64,000 bases of DNA from Metopolophium dirhodum (Eukaryota; Arthropoda; Insecta; Hemiptera; Aphididae): NCBI RefSeq assembly GCF_019925205.1, contig NC_083567.1, forward strand, positions 1,302,001-1,366,000, read 5' to 3'. Below are positions 1-15,142 of the stretch, in pieces; the stretch's first letter is position 1; each line of letters starts with the position of its first letter. A program made the translations under genes and the position numbers. A model generated the notes under the pieces. It saw only the letters and a program-made list of their open reading frames with translations, searched no databases and was not told the origin of the DNA.

Positions 1-3000
1 ATCATACATGCAGTGGAGATATCATATAGGCGGGCCACTAAAAACGATAAAATGCCAGATAAATACAGGCACAATGTATATATACACTCGTCTGGATTAT
101 GCGGTACGCGTACCCCATACCTAAGACCTGGAGCTGTAAAGAACGCGCACGTTCCACAATGCTCGGCGAGGGGTTCAAATTATATTACTGTTTGCAGTCC
201 ACTCGAATATAGGGATCGTCGTCGTCGTCGTTGTATACACATAGGTACGAGCATATAAAACTTATATGGCGTATCTTATCCTACCTAAATGTATATGCGC
301 GTATATATAGGTATATCTGTGCGTATGTTATCTCGCGGCGAACGGAGGAACGAACGTCCGTGTCCGCATTTACCCCCTCTCCGGCAGCACGCCGCCACCG
401 TCAACCCCTTACCGTCGCGGAATCGTTTTCTTCTATATATAGCTTATAATATTATATAATATATAAAACTACCCTCTCCACGGCGGACGATAACGCGCGA
501 CGATGCGATACTGTATCTATATATATCTTTATATACGTACGCAGATCTATATAATATGTACATGAAATATATTATTACATGACCGATAACCGCGTGTTCG
601 TTCGCTGCGTGCGGTGGTATATAGGTATACGCACCAAACTTTGAAAACCCACCCTCGCCCCCTCGCACTTTCGAGTCCCCTCCTCCAGGTATTTCCACGG
701 TTAAAGTGCTGTATCGTATAATATATACATATAATACGTCTCAAACCCATATATTTATAATAATATCAATATAATGTCGGACGCTTATATACTTATGTAC
801 ATATCGGTATACTATATGATAATATATATATATATATATCGATAGGCGTGATCTAATCGAGAGCATATATACATACCGCAAGCAGCGCTATATACGTGTG
901 ATATTAATATAATATATATATATATCACACATCCGCTCGCGACAGGGTATATAATCGCGCGTTTGAATGTTTTTCGTCTGAGGGTTATTATATTATATAT
1001 TGAAATTGCACACACATTTGACTGTTTAATTTATGTTAAAATATTTAAATTCCTGTTAAATCCCCGAGCAGCGTGCGCCGTTTCGAAATGTGTAACGCTT
1101 AGCTATACAGCGTATTCAGATTTGGAAAAAAAATTGTCCGGTCACGTTTGCGTTTCGCACTTTTGATATATAATATAATATATACAAGAACAAAAGCGTA
1201 TTACACATAACATAGCGTATAATTATATTCCGTTTTGGTATTCAAACGAAATCTATATACGTACACACGTATATATTATTGTGCTGCAGTGTTTTCTGAT
1301 TCCGTCGCACTTAAGTCCATATTAACGTTGTACATTTATACCTAATTAAAATTTATAACATGCAAATTTCTATATAGAATACATTATATACGATTATGAT
1401 AACGCCAACGATGATACGACATTGCAGTATATATAATATATGTTTTATACGAATTAATAATTAAACAGTCGAATATTATATTAGCCGATTATTGAAATAA
1501 TATAATCATTTTCGTGTTATTATTATAATACATAAATGCTCTGTTTTTTCGCTATGATTTTAATGTCTAGTTAACGAATGCTGTATAAACACTATAAACA
1601 TGAATTATAGTATAATATTATAGGCATCTATAGCGTTACGTTTGCTTTTTTTTTTTTTGATAGTTCAAAGCAGTGCTAAATAAAAATCCTATTTGAGATA
1701 AAAGGAATCTAAATCTAAAATTGTATTTTAGACAGGGTTTTCTATTTTTAATTGTTTAAGTATATATTTGCCATTTGCGCATTTTCTAGATGCATAGTGC
1801 TTTTTCTTAATGTTTTGCGTTGTAGTCTTGTAGAGTATATTTTATGGTTAGGGAAATGCGCACCTCAAATTTTAGTCATTCTTGGGGTGCAGCATATATA
1901 ATAATATAATATTATTACCTGCATGTATTTTTGTCTTTTTATAGCTATAATAGTATACCTAAGCCTAAATTTAATATATATTATATGATATATATGTACC
2001 TATACCGATGGATCGCTTTAAAAACATACAATAAACGATGATGCGTACAGCGCGATAGCTTATAACGTATATTATGTAATATATTAAAGGCATGGATGCG
2101 TTAAGCAGTTAATGGTCAGACGAAAACGAGCACTATTGTGTCCACAGGGGAACAAACAAAAATAAAAAGTACCCAGTCGAGTCTATTATAAATAAAATAC
2201 GAACCGTGACTCGGCGGCAATGCGCGGCGCGTGTGGTCTGCTGGCGGAGGGAAGAGATGCTGCAACCACGTGACTGCATCATATATAATATATTGTTCAC
2301 GAAAGCCTACTCGCGATTTTTGGCGGTGGATGCAATTAGGACATTATTTACAATATATTATATTCAAGGGTTAATGCGGAGTGACGGGGGGGGTTGTTCA
2401 AATCTGACGTCTATAAGCACATAATATGGAAAAATAATAATGCAATTTTTTTCCCTATAGGTTTATATATACAATATATTGTACTTGATCATTGCACGCG
2501 TTTTAGATATATCTAAGCAAATGTTTAGAACACATTATATCCCCGTTGTGTCCGTTCGATATACCTATATACTGTTGATTTGTATTTATTTATTGTACGT
2601 AGTACGTACATTCTATAATCTATATGGAAACACAAATTATCGCGTTGTATTAAAATACGTTTTGAACCGGGAATATAGCATGCTCGCAGAGTGAACTTTC
2701 CTAACTTGTTTATTGTTATTAATATAGCAATATAATACTTATTGTATGTTATCACAATAAAATAGAGTACCTATGACATATTACTATCGTGTATGCTGCA
2801 AATTTTAGATTTTTACTATTTTTTCGTCTCCGTTCGCTAAAGTCGTTACGTCAACTACTTACTTCAGTGTGCGGTGACGACCGTGGATGATCGGTCGAAA
2901 TAATAAATCGCGTAAAGACTATAGACATATATTTTAAATACGACGAACAATATTGTTATTACTTATTGTAAACTGTTCAAAAATATTGTAAACGGGCGAA

Positions 3001-4189
3001 GTGATTTTATGACTGCTGCAGCTGCAACAGCAGCAGGTATAGCTGATGATATTATATATATTATGTAGTTAGGGAACGAGGTAAATGCATTACATAACAT
3101 ATTATAAAGTATATATAGGCACACGGTAATTTTATTACATATAATACAATTTTTTTTACGTTTATGATATTTTATTGACTGTTTTTCAAGTGTCGGGTGG
3201 CCCAGACAGAGGAATAAAATAATATCAGCTATGATATAATAATGGTTTTCCGATTTACTATACACCATATACCTACATCACGCAACTTCTGCTATACACA
3301 AGGCGATTAGGTATTTTAAAAGTAATTTTCTTGATAAATTATGTTTTACAAATTATTATGCTTATCATTTTTAAGTTTTTTTTTTAAAATGATACCATCT
3401 ACATCATTTTTAGTTTCGCATTCCGTAACAGAATATTTTTCTGAAAATTTGTATTTATAGAAATCAAAATTCGAAATTGTAGTTATCATTATAGACTTTT
3501 TCAGAAAAAAAAACACTGATACGAAATTAAAAATGCACTCTGTTCTATAAAAAAGTAAAAATATAAAAACTGATAAGGATAAAATAGTAAAAAATCTTAT
3601 TTATTTTCAAAAATATCGTTATGTATGATGATTTCAAATTATGTAAAAAATAAAATATTACCAAAAACTTCATAACAAAATATGAATTAAAGAATCTCCC
3701 TTGTACACCTAATCTATAAATATTAAATTGTGTAATAATATTATAGTGCCTTACATAACGCGACACCGCACCCGTTATTAGTCGTTTACTCGTAATTTAG
3801 TCGTCGTTTATCGTTCGAGCTCCTAAAAAAACGTTATCGCTGCAGCCGCCTTTGTACGATATTTATTATGTACCCATATAATACATAATTGATATCATAT
3901 TATTATCGTACCAGTGTAATAAATAATAATGCTATAATAGTACATAATGATAATATTATATACAAAATAGTACCTAATATACATATAATGTTTAATATTT
4001 CGACTACATAGTCATCGCCTTACCGGACGCCGCCGCCCCGGTTGATCGTCGAGCTTACACCATCACAGCGATATAATAGAACAGCGATTACGCATCGCAT
4101 AATACAAATATGCATAATATCATTTCTCGTGAAAAACCCGCGATTCTCGGATTTTGACACTGTAAAAAAATTAATTCGTAATAGTCGTA

Positions 4190-4193
<4 letters not shown>

Positions 4194-4221
<28 letters not shown>
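4194..4221. repeat. (TTA)n microsatellite
   Basis: About nine uninterrupted TTA units. It gives a run of tyrosines in one frame, which explains a spurious 71-codon open frame across it. Confidence 0.9.
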
Positions 4222-4362
4222 CTAGTCTCGACTCTCGAGCTTCGTCATATCCTATAATACCACACTTGTAATACTGACCGAATCGTGTGATTATTATTTA
4301 TTACAAAATACCATTCGCCGAACGAGTGGGATTTATGATAATGATGACGATTTTATTATTGC

Positions 4363-4389
4363 TATTATTATTATTATTATTATTATTAT
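4363..4389. repeat. (TAT)9 microsatellite
   Basis: Nine perfect TAT units, about 140 bases downstream of a similar (TTA)n tract. Confidence 0.9.
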
Positions 4390-5226
4390 GATAGTAATAT
4401 TATGCGCGTGGATCTCGTCGGACCGCTCGGACGTGCGGGCACAAGCGATTTCTCGGAAACCACCTTATATGTCATAAGTCCAAACGCATGCGAAACCTGG
4501 CAAATAATGATATACGAGCGTTTTATATATTTTATAAAGTATATTATGGTAGTATACACGTGATGATGTTGTGGGAAAAAGATTATCGAGGTAGTTTTTT
4601 CTCTCATTGTTTTTCAATTTACGATTTTTCGTCGACGAGTAGAATAAAATAGAATACCTACCTGCCGCAGCTGAGCAGCTCTCTATGTATGGCAGAAAAA
4701 AAAACCCTCATCCACGATAATATAATAATATTATACTCTGTACCGTAGAAGTCTGTATCGTTTCGCCGAAGTCATTTCCACCACCCACCCCCGCGCGACA
4801 CTCCGCAAGCGACGGCCCTCGCCGGAGGTATGGGAATTCGCAAGCGTGGAAAAATGTCGTTTCCCTCCCTCGTTTGAGCGCGAACGATGTCAATCTGCAT
4901 TTTCGTAAGGACTCTAAACTTGCACATAATTAGATATAGGTAGGTAAACCGACTCGGCTCGCATACTGGTATTACATACCTATAGAGATCGCGTTGCGGC
5001 GTTAATATTAAATTTTCCGATATAATTACCATTTTCAACAACAGGTTTCGACACGACCGCGAGATATTTTCACAAGTATAATATGTTATATTGTATGTAT
5101 ATATAATATATAGGTATACGACTGCGACAGCTGTATACTTCAGGCAAGTATCTTCGGATACTATTTATTATATTATATACTATAATATATTATTATTATT
5201 ATATTAAACTGTTTAAGTCGTTGGAG

Positions 5227-5244
5227 CACACACACACACACACA
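5227..5244. repeat. (CA)9 microsatellite
   Basis: Nine perfect CA units in AT-rich DNA. Confidence 0.9.
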
Positions 5245-6528
5245 TTTGTCGTAAAATATTTGTACGAAAAAATATTATATTACATATATTTTAATAGAGG
5301 TGCCTATACTTGTGGAATACCGTTGCGGACTTTCCATTTGTCAAAATATGTTGTCATACGCGAGCGGGCACACGCGCTCTAGAGCTTTAAAAAATAACTA
5401 TGGATCTGCGTAATAGATAATAACACATAACGCGTTATAATATATTATAATAGTTTCTCGGATATTGCGTGTACATATAAAATTTTAATTTGGAGTCTCG
5501 CCTCGAACGGCTCGCGTATTTTAAAAGAGTGATGTTGATTATAATATATTATACACAAACCGGAATGCAAACGTATTAAACGTAGGTAGACAAGCCGCTT
5601 GATAATAGTACACGCGACTTTATCTATGAAAAACATAATAAGTCGTACCTATATAATAATATGCTTATTTTTAATTTTAAACAATATTTAAGATGTTGCA
5701 AGCATATATATATAAATTGCATAGACCATTCGATATAACTATACAAGTGATTTTAGAAATCTCGCATAATATACAAAATATGTATATGTGACGTTGTAAT
5801 TTATTATATTATAATCGGTTGCAAATTTCATTTTATACACGTATAGGTATAGTTGAAGAAGCTATAATATTAAGTCGAATATAATATTATATTAGATTGC
5901 AGGACTTACAATTTTCAACTCGGAGTAAAATCTACTGAAAAATAAATCGTCGATCGACCTGGATTATAACGAGGAAATCGCAGAAAGACGATATTTCAAT
6001 GTTGTCGGTTGAGCTTAACAACAAAAAATATTGGGCGTGATTGTTTTAATGGCATTGTGGCACTAAGTAGTAGCGCACATAATCCATATTTGATTATTAT
6101 TTGTTAGCGGTTTTTTATATTATTTTATTTTTTTACTGCCGACAGTCACGTGAATTACAGTAATAGTTAATTACCGTGATAAAAAAAATTGCACGCATAA
6201 CGCATAAAAATTAATATGGGAATATATATCGTTGGCATAATATAGTTAAACTTATTATTATGCAATCGTTGTGTGGGCATAATATGTATGCGATTTTAAA
6301 ATTTCCACGTCCCCTGCAACTATAATACACAAGCGAACATTCTGTGAGTGCGTTATATATAACACTTTATTGTTGTTTTATGTACTATTTATATTATTTT
6401 CTAGTTGAAACAAATTCACGTAATGTACTGTGGTGTGCTGGTGTTCGTGTTAAATATATTATATTCAACGATTACAAACAGTCGTGATATCTGTTGTAGT
6501 ATGTACGGACGGATTTGCGTTGGTATAC

Positions 6529-6571
6529 ATAATAATAATAATAATAATAATAATCATAATAATAATAATAT
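6529..6571. repeat. Interrupted (AAT)n microsatellite
   Basis: Two AAT blocks separated by a single ATC-type interruption. It produces a poly-asparagine run on the plus strand and a poly-isoleucine run on the minus strand; both frames are artefacts. Confidence 0.85.
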
Positions 6572-7249
6572 AATAACACAATATGGGTACCTGCGTCAAA
6601 AAAAAAAACCACACAGGAAACATAGAACATGAACATTTTTTATTGGTCCGATTCAACTTTTAAAGTAGGTACCTATATAGATACGTATATACATATACAG
6701 CCGACTGCAATGATAATGTAATATATAAGGTATAGGTTCACTATAAGTATAATATATAGGTACATCACGATGACCGTATAATTGTATGATTTCAATACTT
6801 TCCGTCAGCTAAACCATAACCAGGGGCGTCATTGAGCACTTGATCTGTAGGGGAGGGGGACAGAGTGGCAAACGACCACATTAATTAAGGATTTGAAAAA
6901 AAATGATTGATTATTACCAATATACATATATTAACTACATAGTTACGACGTAAATCCGCAGGTAAAGTGAACATATTATATAATATAACATTATTAGTAC
7001 CTATAATATTCATTAAGTTAGACGGTGCATACTAATTGAATCCCATACTTGAACATTAAATATATAGTACCTAAACTAATCGAGTACCGGTGGTATAAAC
7101 CAAAAATGATTACGTGAAATATAAATATCAACTAGTTTTAACTACTGAATATGAAATACATCAATCAAATTTTATCAAATAAACATAAAAAAAAACATTT
7201 TTAATTATTATGTTTTCATACCTATCGAATTTTAATTTTGACATATATA

Positions 7250-7531
7250 GTTTTTGGACTGACTACAACTTTTTTTTTACCTACCGATTTTCGTAACATT
7301 TTGTTTATTGTCATAGAAACGCAAGTCAACAGTAAAAACAGAAATGCAGTTGCTTATACCCAGCCAAAAAAATTGTCCGTGTTAAAAAAAAATATATAAA
7401 TAAAATTCCTAACAAGATGTAGCAATGTAGCGTGCTACTATACAGACATTTTTCCACTGCACTATAATCCAAAAACACATCTATGATTCCTCAATAATTT
7501 TCATGAAAAATATCTATAGCAGCATGCTATC
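7250..7531 (-). repeat. Dispersed repeat, copy A
   Basis: Read on the minus strand, this segment matches the plus strand at 17734-17967 in order: GATAGCATGCTGC-like start, GAGGAATCATA, a TAGTAGCACGCTAC-like block, GTTTCTATGACAAT, GAAAATCGGT, and a CCAAAAAC end. Copy A carries roughly 80 extra bases in the middle. I see no terminal repeats, target duplication or coding sequence, so the element class is unknown. Two diverged copies 10 kb apart in opposite orientation indicate an old mobile or duplicated sequence. Confidence 0.6.
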
Positions 7532-9531
7532 TTCAAGTTTTGTTACGGAGACAGTCCCTTTAGTCTATATAATAATGGGAAGGAACAGGTTTTTTTTTAA
7601 AGCTTGACGGGACTATGTTACCATCACTATGTCACCGCACTCGATTATTAATGTACTTAAATTTTCACGGTACTCATTTTGTACCTATTACGGACCTACC
7701 TATCTATAAAACAACCAGAGACTCGATTCGTTAACCTATAAAAGTTTTTATTGGAACACCATTCGTATACCTATGCAGCCATATTATATTAGAGTGCGCG
7801 TTGTTTACTTGTCAGTTAAAATGTGAATTTTTATCATCGAGTGTGCGCGATGGTCTTTATAATATTATAATATTTCACGTGTTTATGTTAATCGGCAGAA
7901 CACAGACAACAACTTAAAACTGCGTCATATATATTATATTATAACCGCGATATAAAGTGAGTGGCGATGAACATTATAATCGTTTGTTATAATAGTGTAT
8001 ATAGGCAGGTACTTGTACAATATTATACTGTTTCTATCGTAACAGACATTTTGTTCTTATAAAATCCCATAACATAGGTATCGCTTATTCTATTATTTGA
8101 TTATATATTATTATTACCATCGTGTGCTGCATTATAATATTCACGAACCGTATAGCTATATATAGGTACACAGACGAATGATCGCCGCGCATTTGAAATA
8201 ATTTGGACGAATTTAGAGTAGGTAACTATGCGGTTCATCTACGCATTATATCTACTTAACATGCCTACGCATATATCAGCGGCGGCGTGTGTCTTACGAA
8301 AAAAAAAAAAAAAACTTAAAAGGTTTAGAGAGCGGAAAAAAATGTTCGAAAAATTCCTTCGTGAAACGCGACACACGCGTCGCAGTTTTTTGTTATGCAC
8401 GGCAGTAATAATAAGCCGTATAATAATAATAATAACAACGAATTCGTATAGTGATGCTTTCGGTGGGGTTTTAAGGACTTGTCGCATGTATACACACACG
8501 TAGGTCGTATAATATATATTCTGGCGACTATGTGGAACGTTATTATACGACAAAAACCGGTAAACAAAAAAAAAAAAACGTTTGTCGGCTGTAAAGCAAA
8601 TGGGTTTGGGCGTAACAGTAATATTATATTGTTAGACAAGTATGCCTATTATAGTATATATATATATATATCAACTCGAATCAGCATTAAAGTTTACAAT
8701 ATCATGGTTTTTATAAATAATAATAAATATATACATCAGCAGTTCGGCGCGAGCTTACGAGTTTCGTAAGATATATTATTATCACAATTCACAATTATTG
8801 GTAAGACATCGCACACGATATCACACGTGTCATGTATCCATATAAAAATATAAGCCATACACTAACGCGTGGCAAATGTTATGATTTTAGTGTTGCACAT
8901 CATCATCATCGTCATCGTCTTCATCATCGTGTCCGTTTGTTTTTACTATTAATTCAATTGATCGACGGCCTAAATTATATAAGTACCGAAAGGAAAAATT
9001 ACTAAGTTAAATTTATGTAAATAACTTTATTGATAGAAAGTAATTATCTAAATTCTTTTTCACCTTTATTGAGATTTTAACAACCTGCATTTAATAGACT
9101 AACATATTTATGTTAAGAAACTACAATTTGAATAATAGATACATATAGGTGTTCAACGTTCTTCTCAGACTACTTTAAACTTGTAAAACTTTATGTATAA
9201 CAATATTTAATCTGTGACATACATTATCAAACAAATTTTGTTGACCGAATATTACTTGTTAAAATTGGGTAAATTAAATATCTTGTTTGCATACGGTGAA
9301 ATAAAATATTTGAACAATTCAACTAAAACGGATAAATATCACTTAGGGTCTTCAAGTCCTTCACATTAAATTTATTAGAAATCAAATATGTGTTAGTTTG
9401 CGTTGGAAAATGTAATAAATATTTCATAATACAGTTCATAGTAGGACAGTAGCTGGTAGCGACGTTAGACTAGACAAATGATTATTGAAACTTCCTCTCC
9501 AAATAGATAATAATATACAATAATATTATAT
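7532..9531. other. Non-coding stretch
   Basis: No gene recognised. It contains an A-rich run at about 8299-8314 and another near 8567, a CAT/CGT-rich stretch near 8898-8930, and low-complexity AT DNA. Overlapping open frames of about 100 codons at 8228-8770 exist on both strands but are driven by the A/T homopolymers and lack any domain signature. Confidence 0.55.
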
Positions 9532-9580
9532 AATTTATCAAAACCTTAATATTATATTATACTATGGTTTTGATAAATAA
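9532..9580. repeat. Short inverted repeat (hairpin)
   Basis: A 13-bp perfect stem (ATTTATCAAAACC against GGTTTTGATAAAT) encloses a 20-base AT-rich loop. Imperfect pairing continues outward with a 4-base insertion on the right arm. No function can be assigned. Confidence 0.5.
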
Positions 9581-10189
9581 ATTATAGGATCCACTATATT
9601 GTAATAATATAATATGTTGATAATGTTCGTACACGGCGAATCGCCATATCACCCCCTCCACCCCCGGAGTGCCAGACCAGTGATAGTCTTACTGCACCGG
9701 ATATACTATTCACCTCACTGCAGGTATCTCACACGCTGCAGATATCAAAATATTATTATTCGTACTTTACAACTCGACGGAAGAGTGTCATCAAAATTTG
9801 ATCAAATACCTACAGTGTATATAGGTACTAACTATACGTTATGATACAGTGCGTATTGTAGCAATCGAGAAACCGCAACCACGGTCGTACACGATATCAT
9901 AATAATAATAATAATAATGTATAGGCACTACATAATATTATAGCCCTCGGTCGCGGGTTTAGCGGAATTACGCATCGTGTACACGAAACACGTCATTCGT
10001 TTGTTTCCGGACGGATCGTTAAAGGATTTTCAGCGCACGACGTGCAGTATACTTATACTTATGTACACCATTGCGTGGGTAGGGGGCTTTACGCGCCATT
10101 ATATTTTAGAGGAAAAGTGGACGTCAGGCACGTACGTTTTACGACACTTTAGCCGTACAATACATATTATTATTATATACCAGTTCGCG
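9581..10189. other. Non-coding stretch
   Basis: No gene recognised. It mixes short CpG-bearing segments with AT-rich DNA and an (AAT)n run near 9900-9918. Confidence 0.55.
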
Positions 10190-11110
10190 GTACACATAAA
10201 AACCCAGAGCCGGTCGCCGCCGCCGCCGCCGCCGCCGCGACGAAAAATATATATTTTCCGTATACCATACAGCTCTACGACGAGCGACGACGTAAGTCTC
10301 GATATTATAATAATAATAATAGTATGATGTTATACGTCATGTTTGAAGAATATAAAGGAGATTCGCCGTTTGGATAATGCGGATGAGAGGAGTTTTTTTT
10401 TCCTCGTCGTCGTCCCCTGCAGCTCGCCGGGCACGTATATATATATATGTATATTATGTATACGTACGAAGCGTAACGACGAGGACCACACACTAGCTAT
10501 GTGTGTACCCGACCCGACCAGGACTTTTCCGGTGCCGGAAAACGATAACGGGCCGAGTGTTTTGCACACACACATACGCATTATACACGCGCGACGACCG
10601 AGACGCGTTTAATTGCCGTTAGGAAAACTCTACCTCCCCACTCTCTCCTCCTCGTCGTATATATATACATATATCTGTGTGTGTGTGTGTGTGTGTGTGT
10701 GACTCGAGCACGTCCAATATATAATGCGACCCCCTCTCTCCTTGCCCGACCGGCGGAAGTTAAACCTCTGCGGCTCTGGAGACCGGATCGAGTTCGCGTC
10801 CGTGCAGCGTATATATATATATATATAGGTAAGTATTTCTGTGGCGCGTAATCGTATTTCGGAATCGTCGTCGCACACGATCTATATATATATATATATA
10901 TACATAATAATAATGACTTTGCCAGGCGAGTCGGCAGCGGCACCCCGCGTGGCGTATGGAGGACGGACGGAGAGTGTAATCTCTGCGGCGAGGGGCGGAC
11001 GAGAGACCTCCATAGCGTTATCCGGAGGAGAGATAAACACGACGGTTAACAGATGTTCGTAATGCGTCCGGCCGCGGACTGCACACATGATGTACGCGGG
11101 GGCACAGTGC
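10190..11110. other. GC-rich, CpG-dense island with simple repeats
   Basis: This roughly 0.9-kb block is clearly richer in G, C and CpG than its surroundings. It holds (CGC)8 at 10215-10238, (TG)12 at 10676-10700, two TA alternations near 10808-10827 and 10882-10901, and purine-rich GGAGGACGGACGGAG-type sequence near 10958-11032. Open frames of 80-120 codons overlap on both strands, as expected from high GC, and none shows a recognisable domain. It could be a promoter-proximal or otherwise constrained region, but I see no TATA or initiator pairing that fixes a start site. Confidence 0.4.
10676..10700. repeat. (TG)12 microsatellite
   Basis: Perfect TG alternation inside a CpG-dense island. 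Confidence 0.9.
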
Positions 11111-11536
11111 AATAATAATAATATTAATAATAATAAAAAAAAAATAATATTATAATATTCTTCGTCTCAACGAAGTCATATATAATATTATAACGTCGCA
11201 GTCTATATTATCTTTATACAAATGTATATTATATGTATAATTTAATTCTTCGTTAGGTTTTTTTTTCATTTTTCCCATCGCTCCCCTACGTCATGCTATT
11301 ATAACCGCATGCACGATGTGTCTCGTATACGTATTATATCATATACGAGTGGAGATACCATCATCACATTAATAGTTTTTCTAGTCGATCGTTTTTAATT
11401 GTGTCACATTTATTATATTATATACACGAAGATGCGCATACTCTCGATCGTATAATATTATTTACGCGTATATATAAAGGCGGCGATCCGAACATGACAT
11501 AATATACTGGCTGCAGCATGCGCTTCCGATTCTCCC

Positions 11537-11556
11537 GGTTAGGTTAGGTTAGGTTA
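11537..11556 (+). repeat. Interstitial TTAGG-type telomeric run
   Basis: Four consecutive GGTTA units, equivalent to the canonical arthropod TTAGG telomere repeat. It is too short to be a telomere and is one of several such short runs in the window. Confidence 0.7.
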
Positions 11557-12893
11557 TAGGCCCGACATTCGGCAATTTTTTGTCGTTATACATATTTTCT
11601 TTTGTGCGTTCTCCGCACCGACCACCCTCGAGTATTATTATTATTATTATCATCGATACAATATTTATATGATATAATAATAAGTAAACGTATCGAAGAT
11701 GCAGTGCCAGCATCATATTATATACACGTGCGCCTCTGTCCGACAAACAAATAATAACGATCCTGGCGGGTGCGCAGTTCGGAATAATTGTCGTCTGCAG
11801 CAAAAAATTACGTACGGCTCACAACGTATTTTTCCATTGATGTCGCGTATAACATAGGTGAAATACACATTTCCTAGTCGTCGCACTGTTATAATATTAC
11901 TATGCACACGTGACGACAAGACTCGATATCGTTTCGCGTCCGTCTCGTCGTGCAGATCATTTTCCTTCCGAAGCCGCGAGAAGACGGCCCCGCATGATGG
12001 GCACCGCGTGTGACATAATAAGGATGACGGAGACGCCGACGAGGATGTAAAATTATCTATGATAATATATTATTATGATATTATAAGAGGACCCGAGGAC
12101 GTCACACGTCCAAATACTTCGAGAGTCGTGCGATAGTCTCTCGCGGGAGACACCATTCAGTACCTATACGTGCATACGGCGTTTTAAAGTAAAATTGTCA
12201 AATTTGCAGTTCACAATAATCGAGATTTTTATTTTTTGTGAAATACAGTTTTTTTTTTCTTTGCGGTAGTGCAGTTACATACCTGTTATGTTTAAACTGT
12301 ATTGATCCGTATTTGTGCGGATATTGTCGTCGCAGGTACAAATTAGCAATTACTTCCTCAGTTTATTGCGCAATTGGATTTATCATGGAAAACATCAAAT
12401 GAAATAATATCAGCTAAATTAAACACGAGCACATAGGTAGTATGATGTATATTGCATGGCTGTACCTGCCGGCTGGTAATGTTTTTTGTAAAACAGACTG
12501 CAAACGTTTTGGCACACAAAGCGGTGCCTGCACAAACGATTGAAATGACTTCACGTCTGATTTCAAAATAATATAACAATACCTATGGTATATAATATTA
12601 TTATGATTATTATGTTCGGTGCTTATTCGATTTAACGTCGCAAATCGTTTAAATTCAGTAATAATTGTACGCGGAAACTTTTCTGCAGCACCCGCCGCGC
12701 CGCGTTTATTTATGGAACGGATATATTATCGTTAACTTTGCATTATTAATTATTTATTCGTAATTACATCGCTGTTCTGTGCAGTTCTCGGGTTTCAAAG
12801 TTATTCTGTTGAGGTTTAAAATGTCAAGAGTTTAAATATGCGTACTCAAAAGTTTTTTCACTTTATAATGACGCTTTTACTGTTGTGGGTAAT

Positions 12894-12912
12894 GGCGGCG
12901 GCGGCGGCGGCG
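12894..12912. repeat. (GGC)n trinucleotide tract
   Basis: About six GGC units followed by GACGGC. No open frame around it looks like an exon. Confidence 0.8.
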
Positions 12913-15142
12913 ACGGCGTTTGAAATGAATAACCATAGAAAATGATTACGTCGCGGTGCGCGCCTTATAATATTATACATAAAAGGTAGGCGCATTGTGA
13001 ATTGTGATTACGATTATTTATGTCCTTTTTTATTCAATGTTTCCGAGTATGAAATTGTTTCATTTCGCTGGTCCAGCGTTTGAAGTAATACATTATATAT
13101 TGTATATTAGAACTCACGTAATTATTCAAGCATCTGTATATAAAATATAATTATGTTATGTGTATTATTCCATTTATAACGTTTAAAGTTAACTTTGATT
13201 GAACGCTGCGCTGTTGTTATTATAATTCGTTATTATTGTTTTTTTTTTTTTTAGCCGTTTATTTATGACATGTATATTATATGAATATTTTTATAATTTC
13301 CATCGGGCGAGCAATTTAATAACAATGTTTTTTTTACTAAGTGTGTTCGGATTTAAAAATATGTATATATATATACGCGTGCTACTTATAGTAGGTACAT
13401 AATGCATATTATGTATATGAAACGATAAAATTTCAATTATTCTGTTGTTATATATACGTGATTATATCCAATTAATTTTATACATATATTTTTCTTTAGT
13501 TTTAATATTATTATGTAACGACCCTTTGTTGTTTATTATTGATTATTTCGTAATAACAGCTATGTTATGCTGAATACTATTAATGACTCAAAATTACGAA
13601 TTTCAAAAATGTTCTTTAAGAGCATTTATTGTTTTGTCGTGTTCGGATTTTATCTAATGTCCTCCATGGGGTGTAATTAAACTAATTTAGAAAATTATTT
13701 TCGTTTCCCGGAATGTCTGGAATGTCGAATGTTTTTATTCGTAGGTTTTTTTTTTTTTTTTAGTTCCAACGAAAATTTAATTTGAAAAACTATTCAAAGA
13801 ATATAGTCCATGATATTATAACAACATGCGGAGGTCTTGTCGAATAACTTTGAGACGCCGATACGAATAAAACTAAAATAATTTCAAACAATTTTTTTTT
13901 TATTTTCAAGTTTCAACGCATACGAAACTTTTTGATTAAATTAAATATATACATACGTCATGCACACACGCATATATTTATCCTATTTTCGATGTACAAG
14001 AATTCCACTTTTCAAAAGGATTACTGCAGTGATTATACTACGTTTGACCGAGCGTCGTTGACGATGATTTATCTTTTCTTTACAACGCGTGGGTATACCA
14101 ACTCTAGACCTATAATATTTGGCTAGAACCTTAAAACGGACAAGGTTTTCTCATAATTATATCATATTGGTATGTAACGAAACGCATTTACACGGTTATA
14201 GTGGTTGAAATGTAGCGTCGATGGTTTTGGTAATCCGTCTTATATCATATAATCGTATAGTAGGATGAATAATATGGAAGTGTGAAACTTTTTTCATTCC
14301 AAGACGCACAATACCTATAGGCATTGTATATAAAAAAAGAACAAACTGTACGAAAAGTTTGGTGTATATACATGTCGACGCTGTTCATATGCAGATACCA
14401 TAGCTAAATCGACCATTTGCTTATAATATTACTATTATTATATTATTATGTTCTATAGCCACATTTATTACACTATATTACCGTGGTTAATGTCATGTTC
14501 GACGACGATGTCGCGGGTGACCTGCGCACGTCCCGCCGTAAGGTTCTCTATATGTGCGCCTATACATAGTACCTACTAGGTAACCGAGGTATCTACCTAT
14601 GACCTACATGTATATAGGTATGTGTCGGAGCGCGGTTTCATTAAAACGCGGTTACGCAATCCTCCGCCGATGACAATGCCGATGACGCCGCCGCTGCACA
14701 GTTATCGTAGAACGAGAAAACCGCAATCCACGTGATATATACTTACCCATATATTATAATATTATATAGGTACACGACTCTACGTTATAATGATAATAAT
14801 ATTATAATATGTTGCGTGTCAGACCTCAGTTTACCATATAGTCGGTATATAAAGTATATTAAACGCTGCAGAGACGCTTACATATTATATTTTACTCTAT
14901 ATGTAATGCAGTCAAAAATCGATCACAAAACATGATAACATTATAGCCGGCCGATGGTAGGCACCTATAAGTAACAAGTATATTACTAAACATAATATTA
15001 TACAGACGATATTATGATATTGACGAAAAGCTCGTTTAACGGATATAGTGATATAGCAAACTCTAGCACAGTGTACCTATATATTTTTCATTCAGACGCA
15101 TTTTCGCCCAATAACCTTGCAGCTCCCGCTCGGTAAAAATGA

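Larger units (their letters stand above)
1..6828. other. AT-rich non-coding stretch
   Basis: No open frame here has the length or composition of a real exon, and I recognise no protein motif on either strand. The DNA is AT-rich with recurring ATAATATTATA words, short GTATATA alternations and several microsatellites listed separately. The first 700 bases are richer in CpG (GTCGTCGTCG near 215) but show no convincing start, splice pattern or promoter. No RNA gene was recognised. Confidence 0.6.
11111..15142. other. Non-coding stretch
   Basis: No gene recognised. Visible items are an (AAT)n-rich patch near 11112-11135, a TTAGG-type run at 11537-11556, a (GGC)n tract at 12894-12912, and homopolymer T runs near 13240 and 13746. 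The rest is AT-rich DNA with islands of CpG. Confidence 0.55.

Noticed and set aside
6831..6900. CAGGGGCGTCA, a transposon-like left end
   Set aside because: No matching right end or target duplication was found.
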